64,000 nucleotides of DNA. Source: Rhodococcus sp. 14-2470-1b. GTDB taxonomy: Bacteria; Actinomycetota; Actinomycetes; Mycobacteriales; Mycobacteriaceae. This document shows, one piece after another, positions 20,054 through 28,447 of the stretch (positions are counted from its first letter, which is position 1; each line of letters begins with the position of its first letter). Position numbers and translations under genes: made by a program. The notes beneath the pieces were generated by a model that was not told the DNA's origin, did not search any database, and saw only the letters and a program-made list of their open reading frames with translations. The stretch covers positions 62,001 through 126,000 of the forward strand of contig NZ_NPFY01000001.1 in the NCBI RefSeq assembly GCF_002259415.1, in the 5' to 3' direction.

Positions 20054-20797
20054 TCAGACCAGCCCGAGCACCCGCATGCGCTCCGCGTGCTGCTCCTGCA
20101 TCCGATCGAACAGAGCGGCGACACCGTTGAGATCACCCGATGCCGTGATCACCAGATCGGTCAGACTCTCGCGTTGAGCAAGGACGTACTGCGCCTGCGT
20201 GATCGCCTCGCCGAGCAGCCTGCGCCCCCACAACATCAACCGCGCCTTGTCCTGAGAACTGGCGGACACCCGGGTGGACACCTCGTGCACGACGAACTCC
20301 GAGTGACCCGTCTCGGCAAGCACCTCTCGTACCGTCGCCGCGACGGCCGGATCGAGAGTGTGCGCGATCTCGCGGTAGAAATCAGCGGCCAACCCGTCAC
20401 CCACATAAGCCTTGACCAGCACTTCGAGCCACGTCGACGGGTTGGTCGACGCGTGGTAATCGTCCAATGCGCGCACGAAAGGATCCATCGCGGAGTACAC
20501 GTCGAGACCGCGATCCGACAACGCGGACACGAGGGTCTCGAAGTGGTTCATCTCGGCCGCCGCCATACTCGCCAACGCCACCCGCCCCTGCATCGACGGC
20601 GCCGATCGCGCGTCCTCGGCCAGGCGGTAGAACGCCGAGATCTCCCCGTACGCGAGCACCGCGTACAGCTCGGACACTCCCGGATGATCGAACGGAATAC
20701 GCGGCTGCGCATCGGAGGTTTCCGTGGCGTCGGGAAGGGCTCCCGTGGTGGTCGGTAGAGCGTCGGCGGCGAACGATTCAGGCGAGTGGGCTCCCAT
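20054..20797 (-). CDS. Ferritin-like-fold protein (Rv3210c-like)
   Basis: A 247-residue protein with the four-helix ferritin-like fold. Candidate di-iron ligands are regularly spaced: Glu52 (YGEISAF), Glu82-x2-His85 (AEMNHFE), an acidic residue in the third helix (Asp134 or Asp139) and Glu162-x2-His165 (AETGHSE). The pattern resembles MiaE-like hydroxylases, but no substrate is known. The N-terminal 35 residues are Pro/Thr-rich and probably disordered. The ATG at 20797 is chosen; an in-frame start ten codons earlier is possible. It is divergent from rhlE. Confidence 0.78.
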   Translation of the reverse strand: MGAHSPESFAADALPTTTGALPDATETSDAQPRIPFDHPGVSELYAVLAYGEISAFYRLAEDARSAPSMQGRVALASMAAAEMNHFETLVSALSDRGLDVYSAMDPFVRALDDYHASTNPSTWLEVLVKAYVGDGLAADFYREIAHTLDPAVAATVREVLAETGHSEFVVHEVSTRVSASSQDKARLMLWGRRLLGEAITQAQYVLAQRESLTDLVITASGDLNGVAALFDRMQEQHAERMRVLGLV

Positions 20798-21137
20798 GAG
20801 AATCGATCGTAGTCGCGCCCGACGCACGTGCGCGCTGTCACCGAAACGCGGAGCCTCTCACGTCCCGCAAAGCTCGGAATACGGGTTTTGGACGGTCGGC
20901 AAGCTACCATGGTGCACGGATCGACGCCCGGACCGATGACACGGACCGATTTTCCACGCGTCGAACCACACCGACAATGTGTGCGCACCTGATCCGGGTC
21001 GCTACGACTGCTTCGCCGCCTGTCGAGTACCACTACGTTCCACCGACACGGCTGAGGCTCGAGGCGAAATCACAGACCAGGATCGAGGGCATCGACTTCG
21101 GCCGGCAATAGGCCTGTGCCCTTCCTTGTGCGTACGT
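20798..21137. other. Intergenic region between divergent ferritin-like and rhlE genes
   Basis: 340 bp with no supported gene. An open frame from 20979 continues into rhlE but shows no family similarity before the Ser-Lys-Ile-Val start region. The space is long enough for a structured rhlE leader, which is common for DEAD-box helicase genes, but I could not fold one convincingly. Confidence 0.5.
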
Positions 21138-22841
21138 GTGAACACGAGGAAGGCCAGACCCCTGAGCAAGATCGTTATCGACCAAGAATCCGACACCGGC
21201 GACACCACCCTGTCCGCCCAGCTCGACGACACACACGTACCCCCGACCTTCGCGGAACTCGGCGTTCGCGAGGACATCGTCAAGTCTTTGACTGCCATCG
21301 GCATCGAGCGGACCTTCGCCATCCAGGAGCTGACCCTCCCCCTCGCCCTCGCCGGCGACGACCTCATCGGTCAGGCCAGGACCGGAATGGGCAAGACGTA
21401 CGGCTTCGGCGTACCGCTTCTGCACCGCATAGCCACGACCGACTCCGGCACCGCGGCACTCGACGGAACACCCCGCGCGCTCGTCATCGTCCCCACCCGC
21501 GAACTGTGTGTTCAGGTGACCTCGGATCTGACCAATGCGTCCAAGTTCCTGAAGTCCGGCGGCAAGTCCGTCGAGATCCTGTCCATCTACGGCGGGCGTC
21601 CCTACGAGGCCCAGATCGCACAGCTGCAGAAGGGCGTCGACGTCGTCGTCGGCACCCCCGGTCGTCTCCTCGATCTCGCCAAACAGGGCCACCTCATCCT
21701 CGGCAAGATCGGCGTCCTCGTTCTCGACGAGGCCGACGAGATGCTCGACCTCGGATTCCTCCCCGACATCGAGCGCATCCTCGGCATGGTGCCCAGCGGT
21801 CCCTCGGCCGGAGGCTCCACGCGTGGTCGTCGCCAGACGATGCTGTTCTCGGCCACCATGCCCGGACCGATCATCACGCTCGCACGCACGTTCCTGACGC
21901 AGCCCACGCACATCCGCGCCGAGGAAGCAGAGTCCTCCGCCGTGCACGATCGCACCGCGCAGCACATCTACCGCGCGCACGCTCTCGACAAGGTCGAGAT
22001 GGTGTCCAAGGTCCTCCAGGCAGAAGGCCGCGGAGCGACCATGATCTTCACCCGCACCAAGCGCACCGCGCAGAAGGTCTCCGAGGAACTCCTCGAACGC
22101 GGGTTCGCCGTGGGTGCCGTGCACGGTGACCTCGGACAGATCCAGCGCGAGAAGGCACTGAAGAAGTTCCGGACCGGCGGCATCGACGTCCTGGTCGCGA
22201 CCGATGTGGCAGCGCGAGGCATCGACATCGACGACGTCACTCACGTCATCAACTACCAGTGCCCGGAGGACGAGAAGACCTACGTCCACCGCATCGGCCG
22301 CACCGGCCGCGCGGGCCGCACCGGCATCGCCGTGACCCTCGTCGACTGGGACGACATCCCTCGCTGGCAGCTGATCGACAAAGCGCTGAATCTCGGAATC
22401 CCGGATCCGGTCGAGACCTACTCGAGCTCACCGCACCTCTTCGAGGAACTGGGCATCCCCGACGGCGTGACCGGCTCGATCAAGAAGGCGCCGGAGCGGA
22501 CCGAACGCGCGCACACGGGCGACAACGGCGAAGTCGCCGACAGCGTCGACAGTGCCGTCGATTCGGATGCAGCAGCCGAACCTTCTCGGCCACGCCGAAC
22601 CCGCGCCCGCCGTCGCACCCGCGGCGGCAAGGCCGATGCAGCTGCAACCAACGGCACAGCCGCAGGCGGGGATACGTCCACGGACAGCGCCCCGACCGAG
22701 TCGGGCACCAGCGGTGACGCCCCGTCCGGTGACGGCGCGGCACCCAAGCGTCGGCGTCGCCGCCGCCGCTCGCCCGCCTCGTCCGGACAGGCGAGCTCCA
22801 CCCCCGAGTCGTCGCCCGCGTCAGCACCGGCAGCCGAGTAG
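21138..22841 (+). CDS. rhlE: DEAD-box RNA helicase RhlE
   Basis: About 567 residues from the GTG at 21138. It unwinds RNA, probably in ribosome assembly and RNA decay. Seen in order: Q-motif ERTFAIQELTLP, Walker A ARTGMGKT (about 78-86), PTRELC, TPGR, the DEAD box VLDEADEMLDLGF (about 197), LFSATMP, and the second domain with TRTKRTAQK, ATDVAARGIDI and HRIGRTGRAGR. The C-terminal 120 residues are Ala/Ser/Pro-rich with Arg/Lys clusters, a typical RNA-binding tail. The start is uncertain: a CTG at 21162 has the much better ribosome site GAGGAAGG eight bases upstream. The stop codon overlaps the promoter element of the next gene. Confidence 0.92.
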   Translation: MNTRKARPLSKIVIDQESDTGDTTLSAQLDDTHVPPTFAELGVREDIVKSLTAIGIERTFAIQELTLPLALAGDDLIGQARTGMGKTYGFGVPLLHRIATTDSGTAALDGTPRALVIVPTRELCVQVTSDLTNASKFLKSGGKSVEILSIYGGRPYEAQIAQLQKGVDVVVGTPGRLLDLAKQGHLILGKIGVLVLDEADEMLDLGFLPDIERILGMVPSGPSAGGSTRGRRQTMLFSATMPGPIITLARTFLTQPTHIRAEEAESSAVHDRTAQHIYRAHALDKVEMVSKVLQAEGRGATMIFTRTKRTAQKVSEELLERGFAVGAVHGDLGQIQREKALKKFRTGGIDVLVATDVAARGIDIDDVTHVINYQCPEDEKTYVHRIGRTGRAGRTGIAVTLVDWDDIPRWQLIDKALNLGIPDPVETYSSSPHLFEELGIPDGVTGSIKKAPERTERAHTGDNGEVADSVDSAVDSDAAAEPSRPRRTRARRRTRGGKADAAATNGTAAGGDTSTDSAPTESGTSGDAPSGDGAAPKRRRRRRRSPASSGQASSTPESSPASAPAAE

Positions 22842-22844
22842 CCT
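22839..22844 (+). promoter_or_regulatory. Candidate -10 element overlapping the rhlE stop codon
   Basis: TAGCCT ends six bases before the GTG of the following gene and fits TANNNT. Its first three bases are the rhlE stop codon. A leaderless transcript starting at 22851 would result; no ribosome site is visible. Confidence 0.4.
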
Positions 22845-22850
22845 TCTTCT

Positions 22851-24119
22851 GTGCTTGCACCCGAACGTCGTCGACGCTCGGATCTCGTCGCCGCGGCAAC
22901 CATTCTGGTTGTCGCGGTGCTCGCTGCCGGGGTGATCTGGTTCCGAAGCGACGCACACGGCACGACGTCCGAGACCGCACCCACCCCACTGCCGCAGGCC
23001 ACCACCGCACTCGCGGTGCCTGCGTCGTTGACCGAAGTGTGGCGAGCGCAGAGCCCGCTCACGTCGACACCGGTGGTCACCGGCAGCGCCGTGGTGAGCG
23101 GTGACGACGGCGGAGTGAACGGTCTGGATCCGTCCACCGGTGAGACAGCCTGGAGCTACCGCAGGGACGTTCCGCTCTGCGCGGTGACAAGTGCATGGAA
23201 CACCGCCGTCGCCGTGTTCGCGGACGACCGTGGATGCGCACAGGTCACCGAACTGGACGGGGCGACGGGATCACGCAAAGCTCAGCGATCCAGCGATGCA
23301 GATTCCGAAGTCCGTCTCAGCGACGACGGAACCTACGTCACGTCCCAGGGTGACACGCGCATGGAACTCTGGCGTTCGGACCTCGTACGGACCCTCGAGT
23401 ACGGACGGGTCGACGCCCCGCAGAACCCCGGCACCCAACCTCGCACCGGCTGCACCCTGCTGTCCACCGCATCGAACAGTTCCCGCGTCGCGGTACTCGA
23501 ACAGTGCCCCGAGGAGTCGGGTGCACGGTTGACCACCATGAACCCAGCGCCGAAGGACGCCACCGAACCTCAGGAGTACGGCTCCAGCGTCGTCGCGTCG
23601 TTGACCAGCGCCGACGGCCCAGTGGAGGGGGCGCGTGTCCTCATTGCCTCGGGGGATCGGGTGGCGTTGTCGATCCCTCCGCATTCCGGTGAACCAGCGA
23701 AGGTCGCCTTGTTCGACGGCAATGCTCAGCCTCTCACCGAATTCGATCTTCCGGACGGGACGGTGCCCGAGGTACCGGCCGATCTGTATCCGACGGTCGT
23801 CAAGGCCGCGAACGTCTTCAGCTGGTGGACCGGATCCAGCACTGTCGCACTGGATCTGAGCGATCTGTCACCGCAGTGGACCGTGCCCGGCGCGCTCGGC
23901 CCCGGCACACTGATGGCCGGACGCCTGCTGTTACCGGTCCAGGACGGCACAGCGGTCATCGATCCGTCGACGGGTACCGCCGAACGAACGATCCCGGTCG
24001 ACCGCGGTGACTACTCCGGCCCGGTCGGACTCGCCGTCGTCGGCGACGTACTCATCGAACAACGCGGTACCGACCTGGTTGCACTCTCCGGCACGGAGGG
24101 TCAGTCCTCGGGCGAATAG
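22851..24119 (+). CDS. Membrane-anchored PQQ-like beta-propeller protein (Rv3212-like)
   Basis: A 422-residue protein with a single membrane helix (about 12-30) preceded by arginines, then an extracellular domain with repeated beta-propeller blades such as GLDPSTGETAWSYR and VIDPSTGTAERTI. It is homologous to Rv3212, a membrane protein of unsettled function. The propeller suggests a scaffold rather than an enzyme, and no quinone-binding residues can be assigned. Two pairs of cysteines could form disulfides. The GTG at 22851 is ten bases after the rhlE stop. Its 3' end overlaps the convergent ParA gene by 19 bp. Confidence 0.75.
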   Translation: MLAPERRRRSDLVAAATILVVAVLAAGVIWFRSDAHGTTSETAPTPLPQATTALAVPASLTEVWRAQSPLTSTPVVTGSAVVSGDDGGVNGLDPSTGETAWSYRRDVPLCAVTSAWNTAVAVFADDRGCAQVTELDGATGSRKAQRSSDADSEVRLSDDGTYVTSQGDTRMELWRSDLVRTLEYGRVDAPQNPGTQPRTGCTLLSTASNSSRVAVLEQCPEESGARLTTMNPAPKDATEPQEYGSSVVASLTSADGPVEGARVLIASGDRVALSIPPHSGEPAKVALFDGNAQPLTEFDLPDGTVPEVPADLYPTVVKAANVFSWWTGSSTVALDLSDLSPQWTVPGALGPGTLMAGRLLLPVQDGTAVIDPSTGTAERTIPVDRGDYSGPVGLAVVGDVLIEQRGTDLVALSGTEGQSSGE

Positions 24120-24895
24120 GTGCGGAGCGGGGATCCGTTCTCCCAGTGCTCCAACAGGTTCCCCGCCAGGTCTCGATACGCCTGCGCACCCTTGCTCTTT
24201 CGACCCGACAACACTGTCGCCCCCGAAGCCGACGCCTCCGCGAAACGCACCGTCCGAGGAATGGGCGGATCGAGAACCGGAAGGGAGTAGCGGTCGGAGA
24301 CATCACCGAGAACGTCGCGGCTGTGCGTGGTGCGTGCGTCGAACAACGTGGGGAGCGCGCCGAGAAGCGACAGTTCGGAATTGGTGATCTGCTGAACTTC
24401 CGAGACCGTACGCAGCAGCTGGCCGACGCCGCGGTGCGCAAGTGTTTCGCATTGCAGCGGCACCAGTACCGACCGGGCGGCCGTCAACCCGTTGAGTGTC
24501 AACACACCCAACGACGGCGGGCAGTCGATGATCACGACGTCGTAGTCGTCGAGAATCGGCGCCAGCGCTCGCTTCAGCGCGTATTCACGGCCCGCACGCA
24601 TGAGCAACAGTGCCTCGGCGCCCGCGAGATCGATCGTTGCCGGAAGCAGGTCGATACCCTCGTCGGTCTCGAGCAGCGCTTCGGCCGCCGGGGTATCCCC
24701 CGTCAGGACGTCGTGCACGGACGTCTCGAGTTTGTCGGGGTTGTGCCCGAGGGAGAACGTCAGGCACCCCTGCGGGTCGAGATCGACCACCAGAACCCGC
24801 CGGTCCAGTGCATGAAGCGCCGCCGCAAGTGAAGCCACCGTGGTGGTTTTCGCGACGCCGCCCTTTTGATTCGCTACCGCCAGTACTGTCGTCAC
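24101..24895 (-). CDS. ParA/Soj-family ATPase (Rv3213c-like)
   Basis: A 264-residue MinD/ParA-type ATPase with the deviant Walker A NQKGGVAKTT (9-18), VDLDPQGCLT and IIDCPPSLGVLTLN. There is no ParB partner beside it, so it is an orphan rather than the chromosome-partition ParA. Such proteins position membrane or cytosolic complexes; a cargo cannot be named. The GTG at 24895 is the natural start. The order Rv3212-Rv3213c is preserved, and the 19-bp tail overlap with its neighbour is convergent. Confidence 0.85.
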   Translation of the reverse strand: MTTVLAVANQKGGVAKTTTVASLAAALHALDRRVLVVDLDPQGCLTFSLGHNPDKLETSVHDVLTGDTPAAEALLETDEGIDLLPATIDLAGAEALLLMRAGREYALKRALAPILDDYDVVIIDCPPSLGVLTLNGLTAARSVLVPLQCETLAHRGVGQLLRTVSEVQQITNSELSLLGALPTLFDARTTHSRDVLGDVSDRYSLPVLDPPIPRTVRFAEASASGATVLSGRKSKGAQAYRDLAGNLLEHWENGSPLRTYSPED

Positions 24896-25002
24896 GCCCC
24901 CGATCCTTGCCTACATCGGGGCGATCGGCCAGAGCGAGCGGGTCGTGGGCGCGTCGGGAAGGGGCCAGGAACAGTCCCGGTCCGACGCGCCCGTCACCGG
25001 AA

Positions 25003-26481
25003 TCAGTGCAGCATAACCGGTTTGGCGCTGTCCGCACCCTCTGCCGGAGTGATCTTCTTCCGGGGCAGGAAGAACGCCGGCACGAAGGTCAGCACGATGA
25101 GCACGAGCGCGACCATGAACGTGGAGCCGAACGCTCCCGCCGAGATGTCGAGAGCCTCGACCGGCGACGTCGCCTTCGCGACGTCCTTCAACTGATTGGT
25201 CAGCACCACCGACATGACCGCCGTACCGATCGAGCCCGCCGTCTGCTGCACGATGTTCATCAACGTCGATCCTCGCGCGACGTTGTGATCGGTGAGCGTC
25301 TGCAGAGCAGCGGTCATGATCGGCATCATCGTCGCACCGAGACCCATGCCCATGACGAACAGCGCACCGAGCAGAATCACGTACGAGGTGTCGGCACCGA
25401 CCTGTGTGAAGACAGCCATGCCCGCGGTGATGAACACCATGCCCGCGAGCACGATCTTGCCGGGGCCCATGCGGTCCGCGAGGGTGCCCGCGATGGGCAT
25501 CGTCAACATCGCCCCGATTCCCTGAGGCGCCAGCAACAGACCTGCAGCCAGAGTCGTCTCCCCGCGGATCTGCAGGAAGTAGCTCGGGAACAGCAGACCC
25601 GCGCCCATGAACGCAACCATGAACAGGACGGTCGTCAGGACCGCCACGGTGAGCGCCCGGTTGGCGAACAACCTGAGGTCGATCAACGGATGCTCGGTGC
25701 GAAGCGCATGGAAGACGAACAGGACGATCAACACGAAACCGACGATCGCGGGCACCAGCACGCGAACAGCCAACACCGTCTCGGTCTCGGGAATCGAGGA
25801 CACTCCGAACAGGAACAGTGCGAGGCCGGGAGAGAGCATCAACATGCCGACGAAGTCGAACGATTCCGACGGCGTCGGGTCGTCCTTCGGGAAGATGACG
25901 ATTGCTGCGATCAGCGCGATCGCGCCGATCGGCACGTTGATCAGGAAGATCCAGTGCCAGCTCGCAGCCTCCAGCAGCCATCCGCCGAGGATCGGGCCGC
26001 TGATCGGTCCGAGAAGCATCGGCACGCCCAGCACGGCCATGACGCGACCGATCCGCTCCGGACCTGCTGCCCTGGTCATGATCGTCATACCGAGCGGCAT
26101 CAGCATGCCGCCGCCCAGTCCCTGAAGCACACGGAAAGCGATGAGCGTGGTGATGTCCCACGCGAAGCTGCAGAGCACCGAGCCGAGCACGAACAGCACG
26201 AGAGCGGTGATGTACAGGCGCTTGGTACCGAACCTGTCCGCCGCCCAACCGGTCAGCGGAATCACCGTCGCCAGCGCCAGCGTGTATCCCGTCATCGTCC
26301 AGGCGACAGTCGCGTACGTCGCGTCGAACACGTCCATGAACGTGGGAAGCGCGACGCTCACCACGGTGACGTCGAGAATGGACATGATGGCGCCGAGAAC
26401 GACGACACCCGCGATCTTGAGGACGGCGGAGTCGAGCTTGTCCGGCTTCACCGGATTCGGACTTGCCCCTGGCTGCGTCAT
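25003..26481 (-). CDS. DHA2-family multidrug efflux MFS transporter (EmrB/QacA-like)
   Basis: A 492-residue drug:H+ antiporter with about fourteen membrane segments. Motif A appears as GWAADRFGTKRLY after the second helix, motif C as LGPISGPILGGWLL in the fifth, and LDVTVVSVALPT in the first is the DHA2 motif D1. It probably exports lipophilic drugs or a lipid. The ATG at 26481 has AAGGA upstream at about nine bases; the frame continues upstream without a plausible start. It is an insertion relative to M. tuberculosis, where Rv3213c and Rv3214 are adjacent. No regulator lies beside it. Confidence 0.87.
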   Translation of the reverse strand: MTQPGASPNPVKPDKLDSAVLKIAGVVVLGAIMSILDVTVVSVALPTFMDVFDATYATVAWTMTGYTLALATVIPLTGWAADRFGTKRLYITALVLFVLGSVLCSFAWDITTLIAFRVLQGLGGGMLMPLGMTIMTRAAGPERIGRVMAVLGVPMLLGPISGPILGGWLLEAASWHWIFLINVPIGAIALIAAIVIFPKDDPTPSESFDFVGMLMLSPGLALFLFGVSSIPETETVLAVRVLVPAIVGFVLIVLFVFHALRTEHPLIDLRLFANRALTVAVLTTVLFMVAFMGAGLLFPSYFLQIRGETTLAAGLLLAPQGIGAMLTMPIAGTLADRMGPGKIVLAGMVFITAGMAVFTQVGADTSYVILLGALFVMGMGLGATMMPIMTAALQTLTDHNVARGSTLMNIVQQTAGSIGTAVMSVVLTNQLKDVAKATSPVEALDISAGAFGSTFMVALVLIVLTFVPAFFLPRKKITPAEGADSAKPVMLH

Positions 26482-26748
26482 GGTCGATCGTCCTTCGTGT
26501 CTCGGTGAGCAGAAACACTGCCCACCATCTGCCTGAACACGCACGGCAACGTGCGCGGTGTGTCCGTTCCGTCGGTGGACCATCCGTCCCCGAGAAGTTC
26601 GATGCATCCCCGGGCAGCCCCCATGCGCGAGCAACCGAGTGCGTCGCGCGACCGGAACAGTATCCACCGACGGCCCGTCCGACTCAATCCGTTTTGTACG
26701 GGTAACCACCTGCAGGCCTGTGACACCCGACACGGCATCATTGCTTCC

Positions 26749-27423
26749 ATGAGCGCCACCCCCACCTCGACCCCTGATTCCGGGTCCACTGCTTCCGGGT
26801 CCACTGATTCCGGGACTACTGCTTCCGGACGTGTAGTTCTGTTGCGCCACGGCCAGACCGAATGGGCCACCTCGGGACGGCACACCGGCACGACGGACGT
26901 TCCACTGACCGACGTCGGAGAACGCCAAGCGGCCGCGGCAGGCGAACTCGTCGGCGAGCTCGGCCTGCGTGACCCGTTGATCGTCAGCAGTCCACGAACG
27001 CGGGCGCTGCGGACCGCGCAGCTCGCGGGGCTGACTGTCGAACGGGAGTGGGACGCACTGTCCGAGTGGGACTACGGAGACTACGAGGGAAAGACCTCCG
27101 CCGAGATCCAACGGACGGTGCCGCACTGGACCGTGTGGACCCATCCGTGTCCGGGTGGCGAGTCCGTCGAGCAGGTCGGCGCACGCGCGGACCTGGTGCT
27201 GTCGGTGATTCTTCCGGCCCTGGGCGAACGCGACGTGGTCCTCGTCGGACACGGACATTTCTCGAGGGCTCTGCTGACTCGCTGGCTGGAACTGCCGGTC
27301 TCCGAGGGCAAGAGGTTCGCCCTCGCCCCTGCCGCGTATTCGGTCCTCGGGTTCGAGCACTCGTTCCGGCAGGTCGTGGTGCACAACATCCATCCGTCGG
27401 TTCGGACCGGAGTTGCATCGTGA
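26749..27423 (+). CDS. Histidine phosphatase superfamily protein (Rv3214-like)
   Basis: A 224-residue member of the phosphoglycerate mutase-like phosphatases. LLRHGQTEW has the nucleophile His34 with the RHG motif; further elements are SPRTRALRTAQ, LSEWDYGDYEGKT and the second catalytic histidine in VLVGHGHFSR. The M. tuberculosis homologue Rv3214 (gpm2) is a broad acid phosphatase rather than a glycolytic mutase. The N-terminal 27 residues are an added Ser/Gly/Thr segment encoded by a 15-bp tandem repeat and may be disordered. Its stop overlaps the GTG of the next gene. Confidence 0.83.
   Translation: MSATPTSTPDSGSTASGSTDSGTTASGRVVLLRHGQTEWATSGRHTGTTDVPLTDVGERQAAAAGELVGELGLRDPLIVSSPRTRALRTAQLAGLTVEREWDALSEWDYGDYEGKTSAEIQRTVPHWTVWTHPCPGGESVEQVGARADLVLSVILPALGERDVVLVGHGHFSRALLTRWLELPVSEGKRFALAPAAYSVLGFEHSFRQVVVHNIHPSVRTGVAS
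26776..26828 (+). repeat. 15-bp tandem repeat within the phosphatase gene
   Basis: Three full units at 26776-26790, 26791-26805 and 26806-26820 and a partial fourth, with consensus G(A/C)TTCCGGGTCCACT. In frame they encode alternating DSGST and ASGST. The period is a multiple of three, so copy-number change keeps the frame. Confidence 0.85.
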
Positions 27424-27905
27424 TTCGGCGGGCCACCGACCGAGACGTCGACGCCATCACCGGCCTGATCCACGAACTGGCCGAGTACGAGAAGCTGCGG
27501 GAGCAGTGCACCGTGCGTCCGGATCAGATCCGCTCGGCCCTGTTCGGTGCCGATCCGTCGGTGTTCGCACACGTCGCGGACGTCGACGGTCAGGTCGTCG
27601 GGTTCGCGATGTGGTTCCTCAGTTTCTCGACGTGGGACGGCGTGAACGGCATCTACCTCGAAGACCTGTACGTGCAGCCGGAGCTCAGGGGGTCGGGAAT
27701 CGGATCCGACCTGCTCGCTGCACTCGCAGCCGAGTGCGTGACGCACGGGTACACCAGACTCGGCTGGTCGGTGCTCAATTGGAACACGCCGTCGATCGGC
27801 TTCTACGAATCTCTCGGAGCGGTGGCACAGAGCGAATGGACAGCGTTCCGCCTAGGAGGCGAACCACTCAGGGCACTCGCAGCGCGCGCATCCGCCCGCA
27901 GCTAG
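27420..27905 (+). CDS. GNAT N-acetyltransferase, SSAT-like (Rv3216-like)
   Basis: A 161-residue GNAT protein resembling diamine/spermidine acetyltransferases. Seen: IHELAEYEKL near the N-terminus, typical of the SSAT group, IYLEDLYVQPELRGSGIGSDLL containing the acetyl-CoA loop R-G-x-G-x-G, and LNWNTPSIGFYESLGA. The acceptor could be a polyamine or another amine. The GTG at 27420 overlaps the preceding TGA, so the two are coupled. The 3' end shares a palindromic CTAG with the convergent membrane protein gene: both stop codons are read from these four bases. Confidence 0.85.
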   Translation: MIRRATDRDVDAITGLIHELAEYEKLREQCTVRPDQIRSALFGADPSVFAHVADVDGQVVGFAMWFLSFSTWDGVNGIYLEDLYVQPELRGSGIGSDLLAALAAECVTHGYTRLGWSVLNWNTPSIGFYESLGAVAQSEWTAFRLGGEPLRALAARASARS

Positions 27906-28327
27906 AGCGTCTCGTCGTCGGCATCGACGTACTGCGCTGCCATCCACCTCGACGACGGCGGGCTGAACAGCAGCACGAGTATCGCCAGTGCGCCCACACC
28001 GAGCAGAACTCCGTACAGAGGCTGGTGAGAATCGGTCAGCAACGACCACACGACGGGCAACAGCAACAGTTGAACGACGAGGGCAATTGCCCGCCCCCAC
28101 CGCTGGCCGAGAACGAGAGCGACACCCGCCGTGCCGACGGCAACCCCGATCACGGCGAACCAACCAGCTGTCCCGTACCCGTTCGCGACCTGGTCCTCCA
28201 CGCCGTTCATCGCGCGAACGAGAAGGACCACCGCTGCGACGAGGGCAACCGCTCCTTCCACCGCGACGAGAACTCCTGCGGCCCTGAACGCAGGTGGAGG
28301 CACCGAGGGCAGGGATGGCGTGGACAC
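27902..28327 (-). CDS. Small integral membrane protein (Rv3217c-like)
   Basis: A 141-residue protein of unknown function with four predicted membrane helices (about 17-39, 55-73, 78-97 and 103-121). The C-terminal tail is acidic. It shows no catalytic motif. The GTG at 28327 gives a length close to the M. tuberculosis homologue, and it occupies the same place between the acetyltransferase and the lipid kinase. Confidence 0.72.
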   Translation of the reverse strand: MSTPSLPSVPPPAFRAAGVLVAVEGAVALVAAVVLLVRAMNGVEDQVANGYGTAGWFAVIGVAVGTAGVALVLGQRWGRAIALVVQLLLLPVVWSLLTDSHQPLYGVLLGVGALAILVLLFSPPSSRWMAAQYVDADDETL

Positions 28328-28433
28328 CGGTAAAGCCTAGAACACCGATCCTGCCCGACAGGGTTCTGTCCCGACGGCACCCCGTGACCGATACCGGCGC
28401 GACACCGATACCGGACCGACGCCGAGAACCGGA

Positions 28434-28439
28434 TAGGCT
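28434..28439 (+). promoter_or_regulatory. Candidate -10 element of the lipid kinase gene (leaderless)
   Basis: TAGGCT lies eight bases before the GTG start, with no ribosome site between. The same hexamer and spacing precede fbiA at 63499. Confidence 0.4.
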
Positions 28440-28447
28440 GACGCCCC

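Noticed and set aside
24610..26508. 632-codon open frame on the + strand, rich in Arg, His and Asp
   Set aside because: Runs across the ParA and efflux genes on the other strand; composition is that of reversed coding sequence.
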